From: Ruminococcaceae bacterium UBA5413
Lineage (GTDB): Bacteria > Bacillota > Clostridia > Oscillospirales > Acutalibacteraceae
Length of the DNA stretch: 64,000 nucleotides
Assembly: GCA_002409585.1 (NCBI GenBank)
Contig: DHNP01000010.1
Span: 17,324 to 81,323 of the forward strand
Reading direction: 5' to 3'
Shown: one piece after another, positions 8,527 through 17,027 of the stretch
Layout: the number at the start of each line of letters is the position of its first letter
Numbering within the stretch: the first letter of the stretch is position 1
Position numbers and translations under genes: made by a program
The notes under the pieces: generated by a model
Seen by the model: the letters and a program-made list of their open reading frames with translations, nothing else
The model's database searches: none
What the model was told of the DNA's origin: nothing

Positions 8527-9561
8527 TTAAAATGCCGGAGGCATAGCCGTAAGCCCTGCCGTTTCATCCAGCCCGAAAATTATGTTCATATTTTGGATTG
8601 CCTGCCCCGCAGCGCCCTTAACCATATTGTCTATTGCTGAAACGGCAATAAAAGTATTCGTTCTTTTATCCGTGTGGAGTGATATATCGCAGAAATTTGA
8701 CATGCGCACGTTTTTGATATCAGCTGTGCGCCCGTGCGGCAAAAGCCGTATAAATGTTTCCCCGCCGTACATATCTTTGTAAGCTTTTGCAATATCGCTT
8801 CCTGCTGCGCCGCTTTTCAGTTTAGCATAACATGTAGCTAAGATGCCGCGGTTTACAGGGAGAAGGTGGGGAACAAAGGTCAGCTTTATATCGTCACCTG
8901 AAATTATGCTGAGCGTCTGCTCAATCTCCGGCGTATGCCTGTGGCACCCGACTTTATAAGCCGTCATGCTCTCGTTAAGTTCGGGGTAGTGGGTGTTTTG
9001 CGACGGCTTGCGGCCTGAACCTGTGACGCCTGATTTGCAGTCGGCGATTATGCCGCTTTTTTCTATAAGCCCGTTTTTAAGGGCGGGGGCTAAGGCAAGA
9101 GGCACGGCGGTAGTGTAGCAGCCAGGGTTTGCTATGACTTTCGCGCTCCTTATTTTATCGCGGAAAAATTCCGGCAGGCCGTAAACGGCTTTTTCATGCA
9201 GCTCCCTGTCGATGAACGTTCCGCCGTACCATTCTTTGTACGTGCGTTCATCCTTAAGGCGGAAGTCCGCGCCGAGGTCTATAAATATTTTACCTTTACT
9301 GTAACACTCCGCTGCGAGTTCCTGTGAGAGCCCGTGCGGCAAAGCGGCGAAAACGACGTCGCTTTTTTTTACAGCCTGTTCCTGCGTGCCGCAAACCATG
9401 TCGCACAGGCGGTAGTAAGCGGGGTAAACATCGCTTACCGGCCTGCCCTCAAATGTTACGGAGCTTACGGCCGCAAGCTCAACCTGAGGGTGGCCGCAAA
9501 GAAGGCGTACGAGCTCGGCGCCGGCATATCCCGTAGCACCTACTATACCTGCTTTTATCAT
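8527..9561 (-). CDS. argC: N-acetyl-gamma-glutamyl-phosphate reductase
   Basis: A 344-residue NADPH-dependent reductase producing N-acetylglutamate semialdehyde. It has an N-terminal Rossmann segment GIVGATGYAGAELVRLL (residue 5 on) and the catalytic cysteine in NPGCYTTAVPLAL near residue 147. The ATG overlaps the argH stop by 4 bp (ATGA), a strong sign of translational coupling. GGTGAGG is the ribosome site. Confidence 0.95.
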   Translation of the reverse strand: MIKAGIVGATGYAGAELVRLLCGHPQVELAAVSSVTFEGRPVSDVYPAYYRLCDMVCGTQEQAVKKSDVVFAALPHGLSQELAAECYSKGKIFIDLGADFRLKDERTYKEWYGGTFIDRELHEKAVYGLPEFFRDKIRSAKVIANPGCYTTAVPLALAPALKNGLIEKSGIIADCKSGVTGSGRKPSQNTHYPELNESMTAYKVGCHRHTPEIEQTLSIISGDDIKLTFVPHLLPVNRGILATCYAKLKSGAAGSDIAKAYKDMYGGETFIRLLPHGRTADIKNVRMSNFCDISLHTDKRTNTFIAVSAIDNMVKGAAGQAIQNMNIIFGLDETAGLTAMPPAF

Positions 9562-10937
9562 AATTCCTCACCAAGGCTTTTTAAAATTCGTTCTGCCTGC
9601 GCCTCGACGTTTTCGGGCGCCGGGCCGCCTGTTGCTTTGCGGCCTTTAACGCAGTGCTCGAGCGATATGGCGCTGTAAACGCCGTCTTCAAAGTGCGGGT
9701 CAAATTCCCTATACTTTTCTAACGGAAGGGTTTCAAGCGTCAGGCTGCTGTCTATGCAGTAAGCGACTATCTGCCCGGTAATTTTGTACGCAGTCCTGAA
9801 CGGCAGGCCCTGCCCGACAAGGTAGTCGGCGCAGTCGGTAGCGTTTATGAAGCCTTTGGCAGCCGCAGACCTCATATTTTCCGGCAGGACTTTCATTGTT
9901 TCAACCATTGGGGTAAAAGCCGTCAGGCAGGCCGAAAGCGTGTCAAGCGCGTCGAAAACGGCTTCTTTATCCTCCTGCATATCTTTATTATAAGCAAGGG
10001 GCAGACCCTTCATCATAGTGAAAAGCGTCACCATATCGCCGATGGCGCGGCCGCTTTTTCCGCGCACAAGCTCGGCTATATCAGGATTCTTTTTCTGCGG
10101 CATGATGCTCGAGCCGGTGGAAAATGCATCGTCAAGTTCGATGAACTTAAATTCCCATGACGACCACAGTACTATTTCTTCGGAAAAACGCGAAAGATGC
10201 ACCATGGCTATAGCTATAGCGGAGGCTGTTTCAAGGCAGAAGTCCCTGTCGGAAACGCCGTCGAGGCTGTTTTGCGTTACACCGGCAAAACCAAGTAGCC
10301 CGGCGGTGCGCTCGCGCTTTATGGGGTAGGTTGTACCGGCTAAGGCGCATGAGCCGAGCGGGCAGTAATCCATCCGCTTCAGGCTGTCTTTAAACCGCCC
10401 TGTGTCGCGCAGCAGCATTTCGGCGTATGCGAGCAGGTGGTGGCCGAAGGTTATAGGCTGTGCGCGCTGCATGTGCGTGTAGCCCGGCATGACCATGTCT
10501 TTACATTCCACTGCCCTGCGGCAGAGTACCGCGGTAAGCCCGTCAAGCAGGCTTATAAGTTCTGCGCATCGCTTTTTCATGTAAAGCCTTAAGTCAACGG
10601 CCACCTGGTCGTTCCTGCTCCTTGCCGTGTGCAGGCGCTTGCCGGCGTCGCCGAGCCTTGCTGTAAGTTCACCCTCGACAAATGAGTGGATGTCCTCCGC
10701 ATTTTCGTCTATGGCAAGTTTTCCGCTTTCAATATCTGAAAGGATTTCCTTTAGCCCGCCGCATATCCTGCCGGACTCATCGCTGCCTATAATGCCGCAC
10801 TCGCCAAGCATGGCGGCGTGGGCAATGCTCCCTTCAATATCTTCTTTTACCATGCGGCTGTCAAAGTGTATTGAAGAATTGAAATCGTTTGTTTTTTTGT
10901 CGAGTTCTTTTTTAAACCGCCCTGTCCAAAGTTTCAA
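9558..10937 (-). CDS. argH: argininosuccinate lyase
   Basis: A 459-residue fumarase/aspartase-superfamily enzyme that splits argininosuccinate into arginine and fumarate. The signature GSSIMPQKKNPD near residue 280 is intact, as are TARSRNDQVA near 105 and GYTHMQRAQPI near 155. Translation starts at a TTG (10937) with AGGAGG 7 nt upstream. The N-terminal MKLWTGRFKK is standard for the family, so the TTG is likely correct. It lies 86 bp after argG. Confidence 0.95.
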   Translation of the reverse strand: MKLWTGRFKKELDKKTNDFNSSIHFDSRMVKEDIEGSIAHAAMLGECGIIGSDESGRICGGLKEILSDIESGKLAIDENAEDIHSFVEGELTARLGDAGKRLHTARSRNDQVAVDLRLYMKKRCAELISLLDGLTAVLCRRAVECKDMVMPGYTHMQRAQPITFGHHLLAYAEMLLRDTGRFKDSLKRMDYCPLGSCALAGTTYPIKRERTAGLLGFAGVTQNSLDGVSDRDFCLETASAIAIAMVHLSRFSEEIVLWSSWEFKFIELDDAFSTGSSIMPQKKNPDIAELVRGKSGRAIGDMVTLFTMMKGLPLAYNKDMQEDKEAVFDALDTLSACLTAFTPMVETMKVLPENMRSAAAKGFINATDCADYLVGQGLPFRTAYKITGQIVAYCIDSSLTLETLPLEKYREFDPHFEDGVYSAISLEHCVKGRKATGGPAPENVEAQAERILKSLGEEL

Positions 10938-11023
10938 CGCTGCGCCTCCTGTACGGTGCCATATTTAATCCGTCTCCGGGGGCGGCTTTAAGGCCGCCGC
11001 GCGGAACGGGGAATTTATACTGT

Positions 11024-12244
11024 TTATTTTTTCTTATTGAGCTTTTTCATAGCCTGGACCGTTATAGGCAGACCGAAAAGGTTTATAAACCCGCCGGCAT
11101 CTTTTTGGTCGTAGACGTCGTCCGCGCTGAAAGTCGCGATTTCCTCATCGTAAAGCGAGTAATGTGATGTCGCGCCCGCGTCAATAATATTTCCTTTATA
11201 AAGTTTTAGTTTTACGTCGCCCGTTACACTGCCCTGCGTGCTGTCAACAAACGCGGAGAGCGCTTCGCGCAAGGGGGTAAACCATTTGCCGTCGTAAACG
11301 AGGTCGGCAAACTTTAGTGCCAGCTGCTGCTTGAAGTGGAAAGTGTCCCTGTCAAGGCACAGCTCCTCGAGCTTTTCGTGTGCGTGGTACAGTATGGTGC
11401 CGCCGGGCGTTTCGTACACACCGCGCGACTTCATGCCCACAAGGCGGTTTTCGAGCAGGTCAACTATGCCGATGCCGTTTTCACCGCCGGCCTTGTTTAG
11501 CTGTGCCATCATGTCAACAGCGCACATCTTTTCACCGTTTATTTTAACGGGAACGCCTTTTTCAAATGAGATAGTGATATATGTGGGCTTATCCGGAGCT
11601 TTTTTAGGGGATACGCCGAGTTCGAGTATTTTATCAAAGTCAGGCTCGTTTGCTGGGTTTTCAAGGTCAAGCCCTTCGTGAGAGAGATGCCACAGGTTTT
11701 TGTCTTTGGAATAATTCGTTTCACGTGTTATGTTAAGCGGGACGTTATGCGCCTGCGCATAGTCGATTTCTTCATCGCGCGACTTTATGTCCCATATACG
11801 CCACGGGGCGATAATCTCCATGTCGGGGGCAAACGCCTTTATCGCAAGCTCAAAGCGCACCTGGTCGTTGCCTTTGCCCGTGCAGCCGTGCGCTATGGCG
11901 TCGGCGCCTTCGGCTTTGGCTATTTCAACAAGGCGCTTTGCTATGAGCGGCCTTGCAAAAGACGTTCCGAGCAGGTATTTGTTCTCATAAACAGCCCCTG
12001 CTTTGACGGTGGGGAATATGTAGTCTTCGACGAACTGCTTTTTAAGGTCAGCAATGTAAAGCTTGGAGGCACCGGTCTTTTTAGCTTTTTCCTCAAGGCC
12101 CGAAAGCTCCGCCCCCTGGCCGACGTCGGCCGCTACAGCTATGACTTCACAGTCATCGTAATTTTCTTTAAGCCATGGGATAATAATAGAAGTGTCAAGT
12201 CCGCCGGAGTATGCAAGTACTACCTTTTTAATATTTTTTTTCAT
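11024..12244 (-). CDS. argG: argininosuccinate synthase
   Basis: A 406-residue ATP-dependent synthase joining citrulline and aspartate. The PP-loop VLAYSGGLDTS is at residues 8-18, and AHGCTGKGNDQVRFE is near 115. AAAGGTGG lies about 10 nt before the ATG. It is the first gene of the arg operon and sits directly behind a sigma-A-type promoter with an ARG box. The order argG-argH-argC-orf-argJ-argB-argD-argF covers all steps from glutamate except carbamoyl phosphate supply. Confidence 0.96.
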   Translation of the reverse strand: MKKNIKKVVLAYSGGLDTSIIIPWLKENYDDCEVIAVAADVGQGAELSGLEEKAKKTGASKLYIADLKKQFVEDYIFPTVKAGAVYENKYLLGTSFARPLIAKRLVEIAKAEGADAIAHGCTGKGNDQVRFELAIKAFAPDMEIIAPWRIWDIKSRDEEIDYAQAHNVPLNITRETNYSKDKNLWHLSHEGLDLENPANEPDFDKILELGVSPKKAPDKPTYITISFEKGVPVKINGEKMCAVDMMAQLNKAGGENGIGIVDLLENRLVGMKSRGVYETPGGTILYHAHEKLEELCLDRDTFHFKQQLALKFADLVYDGKWFTPLREALSAFVDSTQGSVTGDVKLKLYKGNIIDAGATSHYSLYDEEIATFSADDVYDQKDAGGFINLFGLPITVQAMKKLNKKK

Positions 12245-12298
12245 TTTATGTAAGCCACCTTTTTAAGAAAATAATGCAATTCATTTCGTTGTTTTATT

Positions 12299-12326
12299 AT
12301 TATACACCGGTTATGCAGAAAATCAA
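12299..12326 (-). promoter_or_regulatory. promoter of the arg operon
   Basis: Read on the minus strand, TTGATT (12321-12326) and TATAAT (12299-12304) are separated by 16 bp, and transcription would begin about 50 bp before argG. It is the only good -35/-10 pair in the region. Confidence 0.7.
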
Positions 12327-12332
12327 GTACTT

Positions 12333-12350
12333 TTTGCATAAATATTCATA
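12333..12350. promoter_or_regulatory. ARG box (ArgR/AhrC operator)
   Basis: The core TGCATAAATATTCA (12335-12348) fits the bacterial ARG box TGNAT-WWWW-ATNCA at every fixed position. It lies 6 bp upstream of the -35 of the arg promoter. Arginine-bound ArgR/AhrC hexamers repress such sites. A repressor gene is not in the window, so regulation is inferred. Confidence 0.75.
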
Positions 12351-12489
12351 TTTTTTCTAATGCCTTTCAGCATAAGGTGGAACCGGCACGAATAAAATTC
12401 CATTGTGGTGTTGCAATTTCAGGCGTAACATATTAGTATATAAAACTATAAATGATGCTGTGCCGCATAAGGCAAAGGAGGATAATTTT

Positions 12490-12999
12490 ATGTCGGGGTT
12501 TAAAGAAATAAGCGTAGAGGAACTCAAGTTTAACGCTTTCACCGTTATAAACAAAGGCTGGATGCTCGTGACTGCCGGAAACAGCGAAAAGTGCAATACC
12601 ATGACTGCGAGCTGGGGCGCTTTGGGCGAGCTGTGGAACAGCTATGTTTCCATGATATTCATACGCCCGCAGAGGTACACGCTTGGGTTTATAGAAAAAG
12701 AAAATTACTACTCGCTTTGCTTTTTTGACGAATCAAAGCGAAGCGCGCTTAACTACTGCGGCAGCCACTCCGGCAGAGACGGCGACAAGTTTAAGGCAGC
12801 GGGCCTTACGCCGGCGTATGACGAGGCCGCGCCGTATTTTAAAGAAGCAAGGCTCGTGCTTATCTGCCGCAAGCTTTACGGGCAGCAGCTTGAGCCGTCG
12901 TGCCTTGCCGATAAGACAATAGATGCAAAATGCTATGCATCAAAAGATTACCATAAGGAATTTATAGGAAGCATTGAAAAGGCGCTCATAAGGGAATAA
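12490..12999 (+). CDS. flavin reductase-like FMN-binding protein
   Basis: A 169-residue single-domain protein of the flavin reductase/flavoredoxin type (split beta-barrel). NTMTASWGALGELW (about residues 37-50), with IRPQRYT and a CGSHSGRDGDKF segment, is the usual FMN-binding arrangement in the clostridial branch. The ATG at 12490 follows AAAGGAGG by 7 nt; longer upstream reading has no ribosome site. TTGCAA-N17-TAGTAT (12411-12439) is a weak promoter candidate. It is monocistronic between the arg promoter and rsmD. Substrate unknown. Confidence 0.75.
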   Translation: MSGFKEISVEELKFNAFTVINKGWMLVTAGNSEKCNTMTASWGALGELWNSYVSMIFIRPQRYTLGFIEKENYYSLCFFDESKRSALNYCGSHSGRDGDKFKAAGLTPAYDEAAPYFKEARLVLICRKLYGQQLEPSCLADKTIDAKCYASKDYHKEFIGSIEKALIRE

Positions 13000-13035
13000 G
13001 ATGCCCGCCTGCTTTACCGCGCCGCAATAATTATG

Positions 13036-13064
13036 TTGACATACGGCTGTTATAATGGGATAAT
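13036..13064 (+). promoter_or_regulatory. promoter of the rsmD-coaD operon
   Basis: TTGACA (13036-13041) and GATAAT (13059-13064) are 17 bp apart, about 78 bp before rsmD. A TATAAT at 13051 is too close to this -35 to pair with it. Confidence 0.6.
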
Positions 13065-13141
13065 ATTTTAGAATTACCGGGATAATGGAGCTTATCATTA
13101 AAAAGCTTGATATTTTAACAACAGGGCAGGGCTGAAGATAT

Positions 13142-13693
13142 ATGAGAGTAATTACAGGCGCCGCGCGGGGAAAACGGCTTAAAACGGCTGAGGGCAGGGA
13201 AGTGCGCCCTACTCCCGAAAGGGTGAAGGAAGCGCTTTTCAGCATTATACAGTTCCGCATAGAGGGGCGCCGCGTGCTTGACCTTTTCGCCGGTTCAGGC
13301 CAGCTTGGCATAGAGGCGCTTAGCCGGGGCGCGCGCGAGGCCGTTTTTGTTGACTCCAGCAAACAGTCGGCGCTGCTTGTAACGGAAAATCTGCAGAACT
13401 GCGGGTTTGAACGGGCCGCAAAAGTCAAGTGCATGGACTACGCGTCTTTTTTGGCAAATGAGGACGAGCCTTTTGATATAGCGTTTCTTGACCCGCCGTA
13501 CAGGACGGGCATTTTGCAGGAGGCGCTGCCGCTTGCCGCGGCCCATATGGCGCGCGGCGGCGTCATTATATGCGAAAATCCGTCCGGCGAGGCCATGCCG
13601 CCGTCAGCGGGGGACTTTATACTCAGGCGCTCGTACCGCTACGGCAAGATAATACTGACTTTATACGAGCATAAGGACGTGTTGGAAAGATGA
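13142..13693 (+). CDS. rsmD: 16S rRNA (guanine(966)-N2)-methyltransferase
   Basis: A 183-residue SAM-dependent methyltransferase that modifies G966 of 16S rRNA. MRVITGAARGKRL at the start, PTPERVKEALF, the SAM loop LDLFAGSGQLGIEALSRGA (about residue 45) and the catalytic DPPY (about 118) are all present. The stop overlaps the coaD start by 4 bp. The rsmD-coaD pair is conserved in many Bacillota. Confidence 0.94.
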   Translation: MRVITGAARGKRLKTAEGREVRPTPERVKEALFSIIQFRIEGRRVLDLFAGSGQLGIEALSRGAREAVFVDSSKQSALLVTENLQNCGFERAAKVKCMDYASFLANEDEPFDIAFLDPPYRTGILQEALPLAAAHMARGGVIICENPSGEAMPPSAGDFILRRSYRYGKIILTLYEHKDVLER

Positions 13694-14190
13694 AAACAGC
13701 CATTTGCCCGGGCAGCTTTGACCCGGTGACGCTCGGCCACTTGGACATAATAAACAGGGCGTGCAAAATTTTCGACCGCGTTATAGTGGCAGTACTTGTA
13801 AACCCGGAAAAACATACTGCATTTACCGTGCAGGAGCGTATAGAAATGCTTAGGCGCTGCACTGCGAATATTGACAACGTGGAAGTGGCCGGCTTTGACG
13901 GGCTGATTGCCGATTTTGCCAAAATTTCAGGCGCGCAGGTCATAGTAAAGGGGCTGCGGGCGATGTCGGACTTCGAGTACGAGTTCCAAATGGCGCTTAT
14001 AAATAAAAAGCTTAACCCATATGTGGAAACGGTGTTTTTCACTACTACAGCTGAAAATATGTTCCTTAGTTCAAGCGGGGTGAAGCAGGTGGCAAGCTTT
14101 GGCGGTGATATATCTAATTTTGTGCCGGCCTGTATTTTGGATGAGATAAAGCAGCGGCTTTATACGGAGGAAAAACACGATGAGGGTTGA
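13690..14190 (+). CDS. coaD: pantetheine-phosphate adenylyltransferase
   Basis: A 166-residue nucleotidyltransferase catalysing the penultimate step of coenzyme A synthesis. The (H/T)xGH-type motif is in CPGSFDPVTLGHLDI (residues 6-20), KGLRAMSDFEYEFQMA is near 90, and the ISSS-like LSSSGVKQ segment is near 130. GGAAAG precedes the ATG, which overlaps rsmD (ATGA). It ends 11 bp inside the next gene. Confidence 0.95.
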   Translation: MKTAICPGSFDPVTLGHLDIINRACKIFDRVIVAVLVNPEKHTAFTVQERIEMLRRCTANIDNVEVAGFDGLIADFAKISGAQVIVKGLRAMSDFEYEFQMALINKKLNPYVETVFFTTTAENMFLSSSGVKQVASFGGDISNFVPACILDEIKQRLYTEEKHDEG

Positions 14191-14647
14191 CGAACTTGTA
14201 GGCGAGCTTTATGATATGGTAGAAAAAGCATGGAGTTTTCCGCTGAGCCGCGGACGTGTGGCTTTGGACGGCGCCGAAGTAAAGGAAATACTCGACGAGC
14301 TGCGTGCGGAATTTCCAAAAGAACTTGAGCAGGCGCGCGCAATAGTGGCCGACAGGTCGAAAATCATTGACGACGCTAAGCGCGAAGCCGAAAATATAAT
14401 CCGCGGGGCACAGACTAAGGCAAAGGCCATGGTGGCAGGCGACGAGATAACCCGCGAAGCGCAGAAAAAAGCCGCCGACATGCTCTCACAGTCGCAGGCA
14501 AAGTCGCGTGAAATGAAGAGGGCTTCAAACGAATACATAGACGACCTTATGAAACGCGCTGACGAGGGGCTTGCCGGCTGCCTTTCGGAACTGCGCCAGA
14601 CAAGGCAGAGTATCAAGGCAACGCAGCACACGGGCAGTTCCAATTAA
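14180..14647 (+). CDS. coiled-coil protein downstream of coaD
   Basis: A 155-residue, highly charged, mainly helical protein with a long central coiled coil (about residues 30-125, rich in A, E, K and R). No membrane segment or signal peptide is visible. Sequences like this beside coaD in Clostridia are usually labelled ATPase or V-type ATP synthase subunit H-like because of the coiled coil, which is not functional evidence. GGAGG lies 8 nt before the ATG and the frame overlaps coaD by 11 bp, so it is a real operon member. Function unknown. Confidence 0.7.
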   Translation: MRVDELVGELYDMVEKAWSFPLSRGRVALDGAEVKEILDELRAEFPKELEQARAIVADRSKIIDDAKREAENIIRGAQTKAKAMVAGDEITREAQKKAADMLSQSQAKSREMKRASNEYIDDLMKRADEGLAGCLSELRQTRQSIKATQHTGSSN

Positions 14648-14680
14648 TTTATTCCCATTATTTTTTATGGCGGATATACT

Positions 14681-14717
14681 AAATATACCATGACAATATG
14701 TTGTGGTATATTTTTTT
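14681..14717 (+). terminator. intrinsic terminator after the coaD operon
   Basis: AATATACCA (14682-14690) pairs with TGGTATATT (14704-14712), followed by a run of T to 14717. It separates the rsmD-coaD operon from the mraZ promoter. Confidence 0.8.
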
Positions 14718-14782
14718 ACAGCCAATTCACTAACAAAATATGGAATAAATAACTTTTTATATTAACATTCAATGAAAAGAAG

Positions 14783-14811
14783 TTGCATCTCATCACTGAA
14801 TATAGTATAAT
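14783..14811 (+). promoter_or_regulatory. dcw cluster promoter (Pmra)
   Basis: TTGCAT (14783-14788) and TATAAT (14806-14811) are separated by 17 bp. Transcription should begin near 14818, immediately before the GTGG repeats that precede mraZ. Confidence 0.8.
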
Positions 14812-14820
14812 ACAAGTCAA

Positions 14821-14854
14821 GTGGTGAAATGTGGGGACAAGTAGTATAAAGTGG
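14821..14854 (+). promoter_or_regulatory. MraZ operator: four 10-bp phased repeats
   Basis: GTGG, GTGG, GTAG and GTGG begin at 14821, 14831, 14841 and 14851, that is exactly one helical turn apart, starting at about +3 of the predicted transcript. MraZ represses its own dcw operon by binding direct repeats of a TGGG/GTGG core with 10-bp period. The third copy has one mismatch. Position and spacing make an MraZ site very likely. Confidence 0.75.
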
Positions 14855-14890
14855 GTCGACCCTCAGCTCCTGTCCCTTTGAATGATTATT

Positions 14891-15310
14891 ATGTTGATTG
14901 GTGAGTACCGTCATAATACGGACGCAAAAGGCCGTGTCATAGTTCCCGCTAAGTTCCGCGAGAGCCTTGGCGACTGCTTTTATGTTACAAAAGGGCTTGA
15001 CGGGTGCCTTTTCGTTTTTCCGCCGTGCGAGTGGGAAAGGCTGCAGCAGAAGATAGGCTCTATGCCTGTTTCAAAGACGCGCGGGCTGCAGAGGTTCTTC
15101 TTTTCGGGTGCGGCTGAAGTACAGCCGGACAAGCAGGGCAGAATACTTATACCGCAGGTTCTGCGGGACTATGCCGGCCTTAAAAAAGACGTTGCGTTTA
15201 TAGGCGCTTCGAGCAGGGCGGAAATTTGGGATGCCCAAAAATGGATTCAGTTTAATTCGTCCCTTACGGAGGACAGCATTGCGGAAGCAATGGATTCGCT
15301 TGAACTGTGA
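14891..15310 (+). CDS. mraZ: transcriptional regulator MraZ
   Basis: A 139-residue protein with two AbrB/SpoVT-like half-domains: GEYRHNTDAKGRVIVPAKFR (from residue 4) and VQPDKQGRILIPQVLRDYAGL (about 75-95), each with the conserved D-x-K/Q-GR-x-x-x-P pattern. It forms a ring that binds the repeats at its own promoter. The ATG at 14891 gives the normal family N-terminus; an in-frame ATG at 14882 is an alternative. Neither has a clear ribosome binding site, which is odd for this genome. It is the first gene of the dcw cluster. Confidence 0.93.
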   Translation: MLIGEYRHNTDAKGRVIVPAKFRESLGDCFYVTKGLDGCLFVFPPCEWERLQQKIGSMPVSKTRGLQRFFFSGAAEVQPDKQGRILIPQVLRDYAGLKKDVAFIGASSRAEIWDAQKWIQFNSSLTEDSIAEAMDSLEL

Positions 15311-15407
15311 TTTTATGCGCGGCGGGCGGCTTTTAACAAATGTTAATCATAAATATGCTTGTTAATATGCTTGCTTTTGAAAATAATGGGAATATAGGCG
15401 GTACGCT

Positions 15408-16334
15408 ATGGAATTTTATCACAAGCCTGTAATGCTTAGTGAAGCAATCGAAAGCCTTAACATCAAGCCTGACGGTTTTTATATCGACTGCACGGCGGGC
15501 GGCGGCGGCCATTCGCAGGCTGTTGCCGAAAAGCTCGTTTCGGGCCGCCTGCTTTCCATTGACCGTGACCCTGATGCCGTGCGTACTGTTTCTGACAGGC
15601 TGAGGGACTTCCGCTGCGCAGCCGTTGTAAGGGCTAACTACGGTGATTTAAAAGATATTGCCGAAGAGAACGAGATGGTTCCGGCCGACGGCGTACTGTT
15701 TGACTTGGGAGTTTCATCTTACCAGCTCGACAATCCGGCGCGAGGCTTTTCTTACCACAGCGATGCGCCGCTCGACATGCGCATGAGCAAGGAAGGCGTT
15801 TCTGCGCGCGACTTGGTTAACGGCCTTTCAGCCGAGCGCCTTGCTGATATCATATGGAAATACGGTGAAGATAAAAATGCCAGGCGCATAGCGGACGGTA
15901 TAATTGCAGCGCGCGCAAAAGAGCCGGTTGAAACAACACTCCAGCTTGCCGGGATAGTGAAGGACTCCGTTCCGGCGGCGGTACGGCGCTCGCACGGGCA
16001 TCCTGCGCGCAAGACTTTTCAGGCTTTGAGGATAGCTGTTAACGGCGAGCTTGACGGGCTTTCAGCCGGGCTTGAAGCAGCGTTTGATATATTAAGGCCG
16101 GGAGGGCGGCTTTCAGTTATCACTTTCCACTCGCTTGAAGACAGGATAGTTAAGCAGAGCATGGCAGGGTGGTGCAGGGGCTGTACGTGCCCGCCGGACT
16201 TCCCCGTATGCGTGTGCGGCAAAAAACCGAGGGCGGAGCTTTTATATAAGCGCGGCGTTGTGCCTTCGGAAAAGGAAATTGATGAAAACCCGCGCAGCCG
16301 CAGCGCAAGGCTGCGGACGTGCATTAAATTATAA
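15408..16334 (+). CDS. rsmH: 16S rRNA (cytosine(1402)-N4)-methyltransferase
   Basis: A 308-residue RsmH/MraW. It starts with FYHKPVML, has the SAM site DCTAGGGGHSQA (about residue 27) and VLFDLGVSSYQLDNPARGFSY near 100, and ends with ENPRSRSARLR. It methylates C1402 in the ribosomal P site. It lies between mraZ and ftsL as in most Bacillota. Confidence 0.95.
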   Translation: MEFYHKPVMLSEAIESLNIKPDGFYIDCTAGGGGHSQAVAEKLVSGRLLSIDRDPDAVRTVSDRLRDFRCAAVVRANYGDLKDIAEENEMVPADGVLFDLGVSSYQLDNPARGFSYHSDAPLDMRMSKEGVSARDLVNGLSAERLADIIWKYGEDKNARRIADGIIAARAKEPVETTLQLAGIVKDSVPAAVRRSHGHPARKTFQALRIAVNGELDGLSAGLEAAFDILRPGGRLSVITFHSLEDRIVKQSMAGWCRGCTCPPDFPVCVCGKKPRAELLYKRGVVPSEKEIDENPRSRSARLRTCIKL

Positions 16335-16362
16335 AATTATATAAAGATTGGAGTTGTGGAGA

Positions 16363-16866
16363 ATGGCATACCGTAACGGCAGCGCGGCATATGATTTTGA
16401 GCTTTTCGAACCCAGGCGCAAAGAAGAGGAAAGAAGCCGAGAAAAAAAGTCAAACGTAATAAGGCTACCGCAGGAAGAGCTTGAAAAAAACCGGCGCGTA
16501 AAGCTGAGTCCCGTAAGGATGGCTCTGACCGTTTTGGTTTTTGCCGTTGCCGTGGGGGCCGCGGGCGCTTTCATTTATGGGCAGATACAGCTTACGGAGC
16601 TTACAAACTCGCTAAGCTCAGCCCTTAAAGCAGAGAGCGAGCAGCAGAACGTCTACACGCAGCTTCAAATGAAGTCGGATACAAAATACTCGGTGGAAGC
16701 GGTACAGTCATACGCCGAGCAGAATTTAGGAATGAAAAAAATCGACAACAGCCAGATTGAAACGGTAAAGCTCGCGAACGGGGACAAGGCGAAGGTCGTC
16801 ATAAAAGACGGCGATAAGGGCTGGCTGCAAAACGTTCTTGACTCCGTTAAAAATTTGCTGTCATAA
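16363..16866 (+). CDS. ftsL: FtsL/DivIC-like cell division protein
   Basis: A 167-residue bitopic protein: a basic cytoplasmic N-terminus (to about 48), one membrane segment (MALTVLVFAVAVGAAGAFIYG, about 49-68), then a periplasm-side coiled coil (about 70-105) and a short tail. Size, topology and position between rsmH and the division PBP identify FtsL, whose sequence is poorly conserved. The ATG at 16363 has GGAG 9 nt upstream; an in-frame TTG at 16348 overlaps that site. Confidence 0.75.
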   Translation: MAYRNGSAAYDFELFEPRRKEEERSREKKSNVIRLPQEELEKNRRVKLSPVRMALTVLVFAVAVGAAGAFIYGQIQLTELTNSLSSALKAESEQQNVYTQLQMKSDTKYSVEAVQSYAEQNLGMKKIDNSQIETVKLANGDKAKVVIKDGDKGWLQNVLDSVKNLLS

Positions 16867-17027
16867 AGCTTTGCCGCATTAAGTAAAATTAAATGGGACG
16901 TCGGCGTTATATATGTTGATTTTTAGGTTTTATAATTAACAAGGGGGGAGCTAAAGAGAAATCTTGGCTCTCATTTTCTCTATCAGATGTCAGGGTGCGG
17001 TTTCCCACTGCCGGAAGAGGTGTGAAA
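16867..17027 (+). other. intergenic leader before the division PBP with two competing hairpins
   Basis: AGAGAAA (16955-16961) can pair with TTTCTCT (16975-16981). The overlapping GAGC (16949-16952) can instead pair with GCTC (16967-16970), so the two folds exclude each other. A TATAAT lies at 16931-16936 without a good -35. No coding potential is evident. No riboswitch class is recognised. Confidence 0.35.

Noticed and set aside
12375..12391. AAGGTGGAACCGGCACG resembles a T-box core (GGTGGAACCGCG).
   Set aside because: It lies upstream of any plus-strand promoter in the region, lacks a specifier stem and a downstream terminator, and the neighbouring gene is not an amino-acid gene. The match is probably chance.
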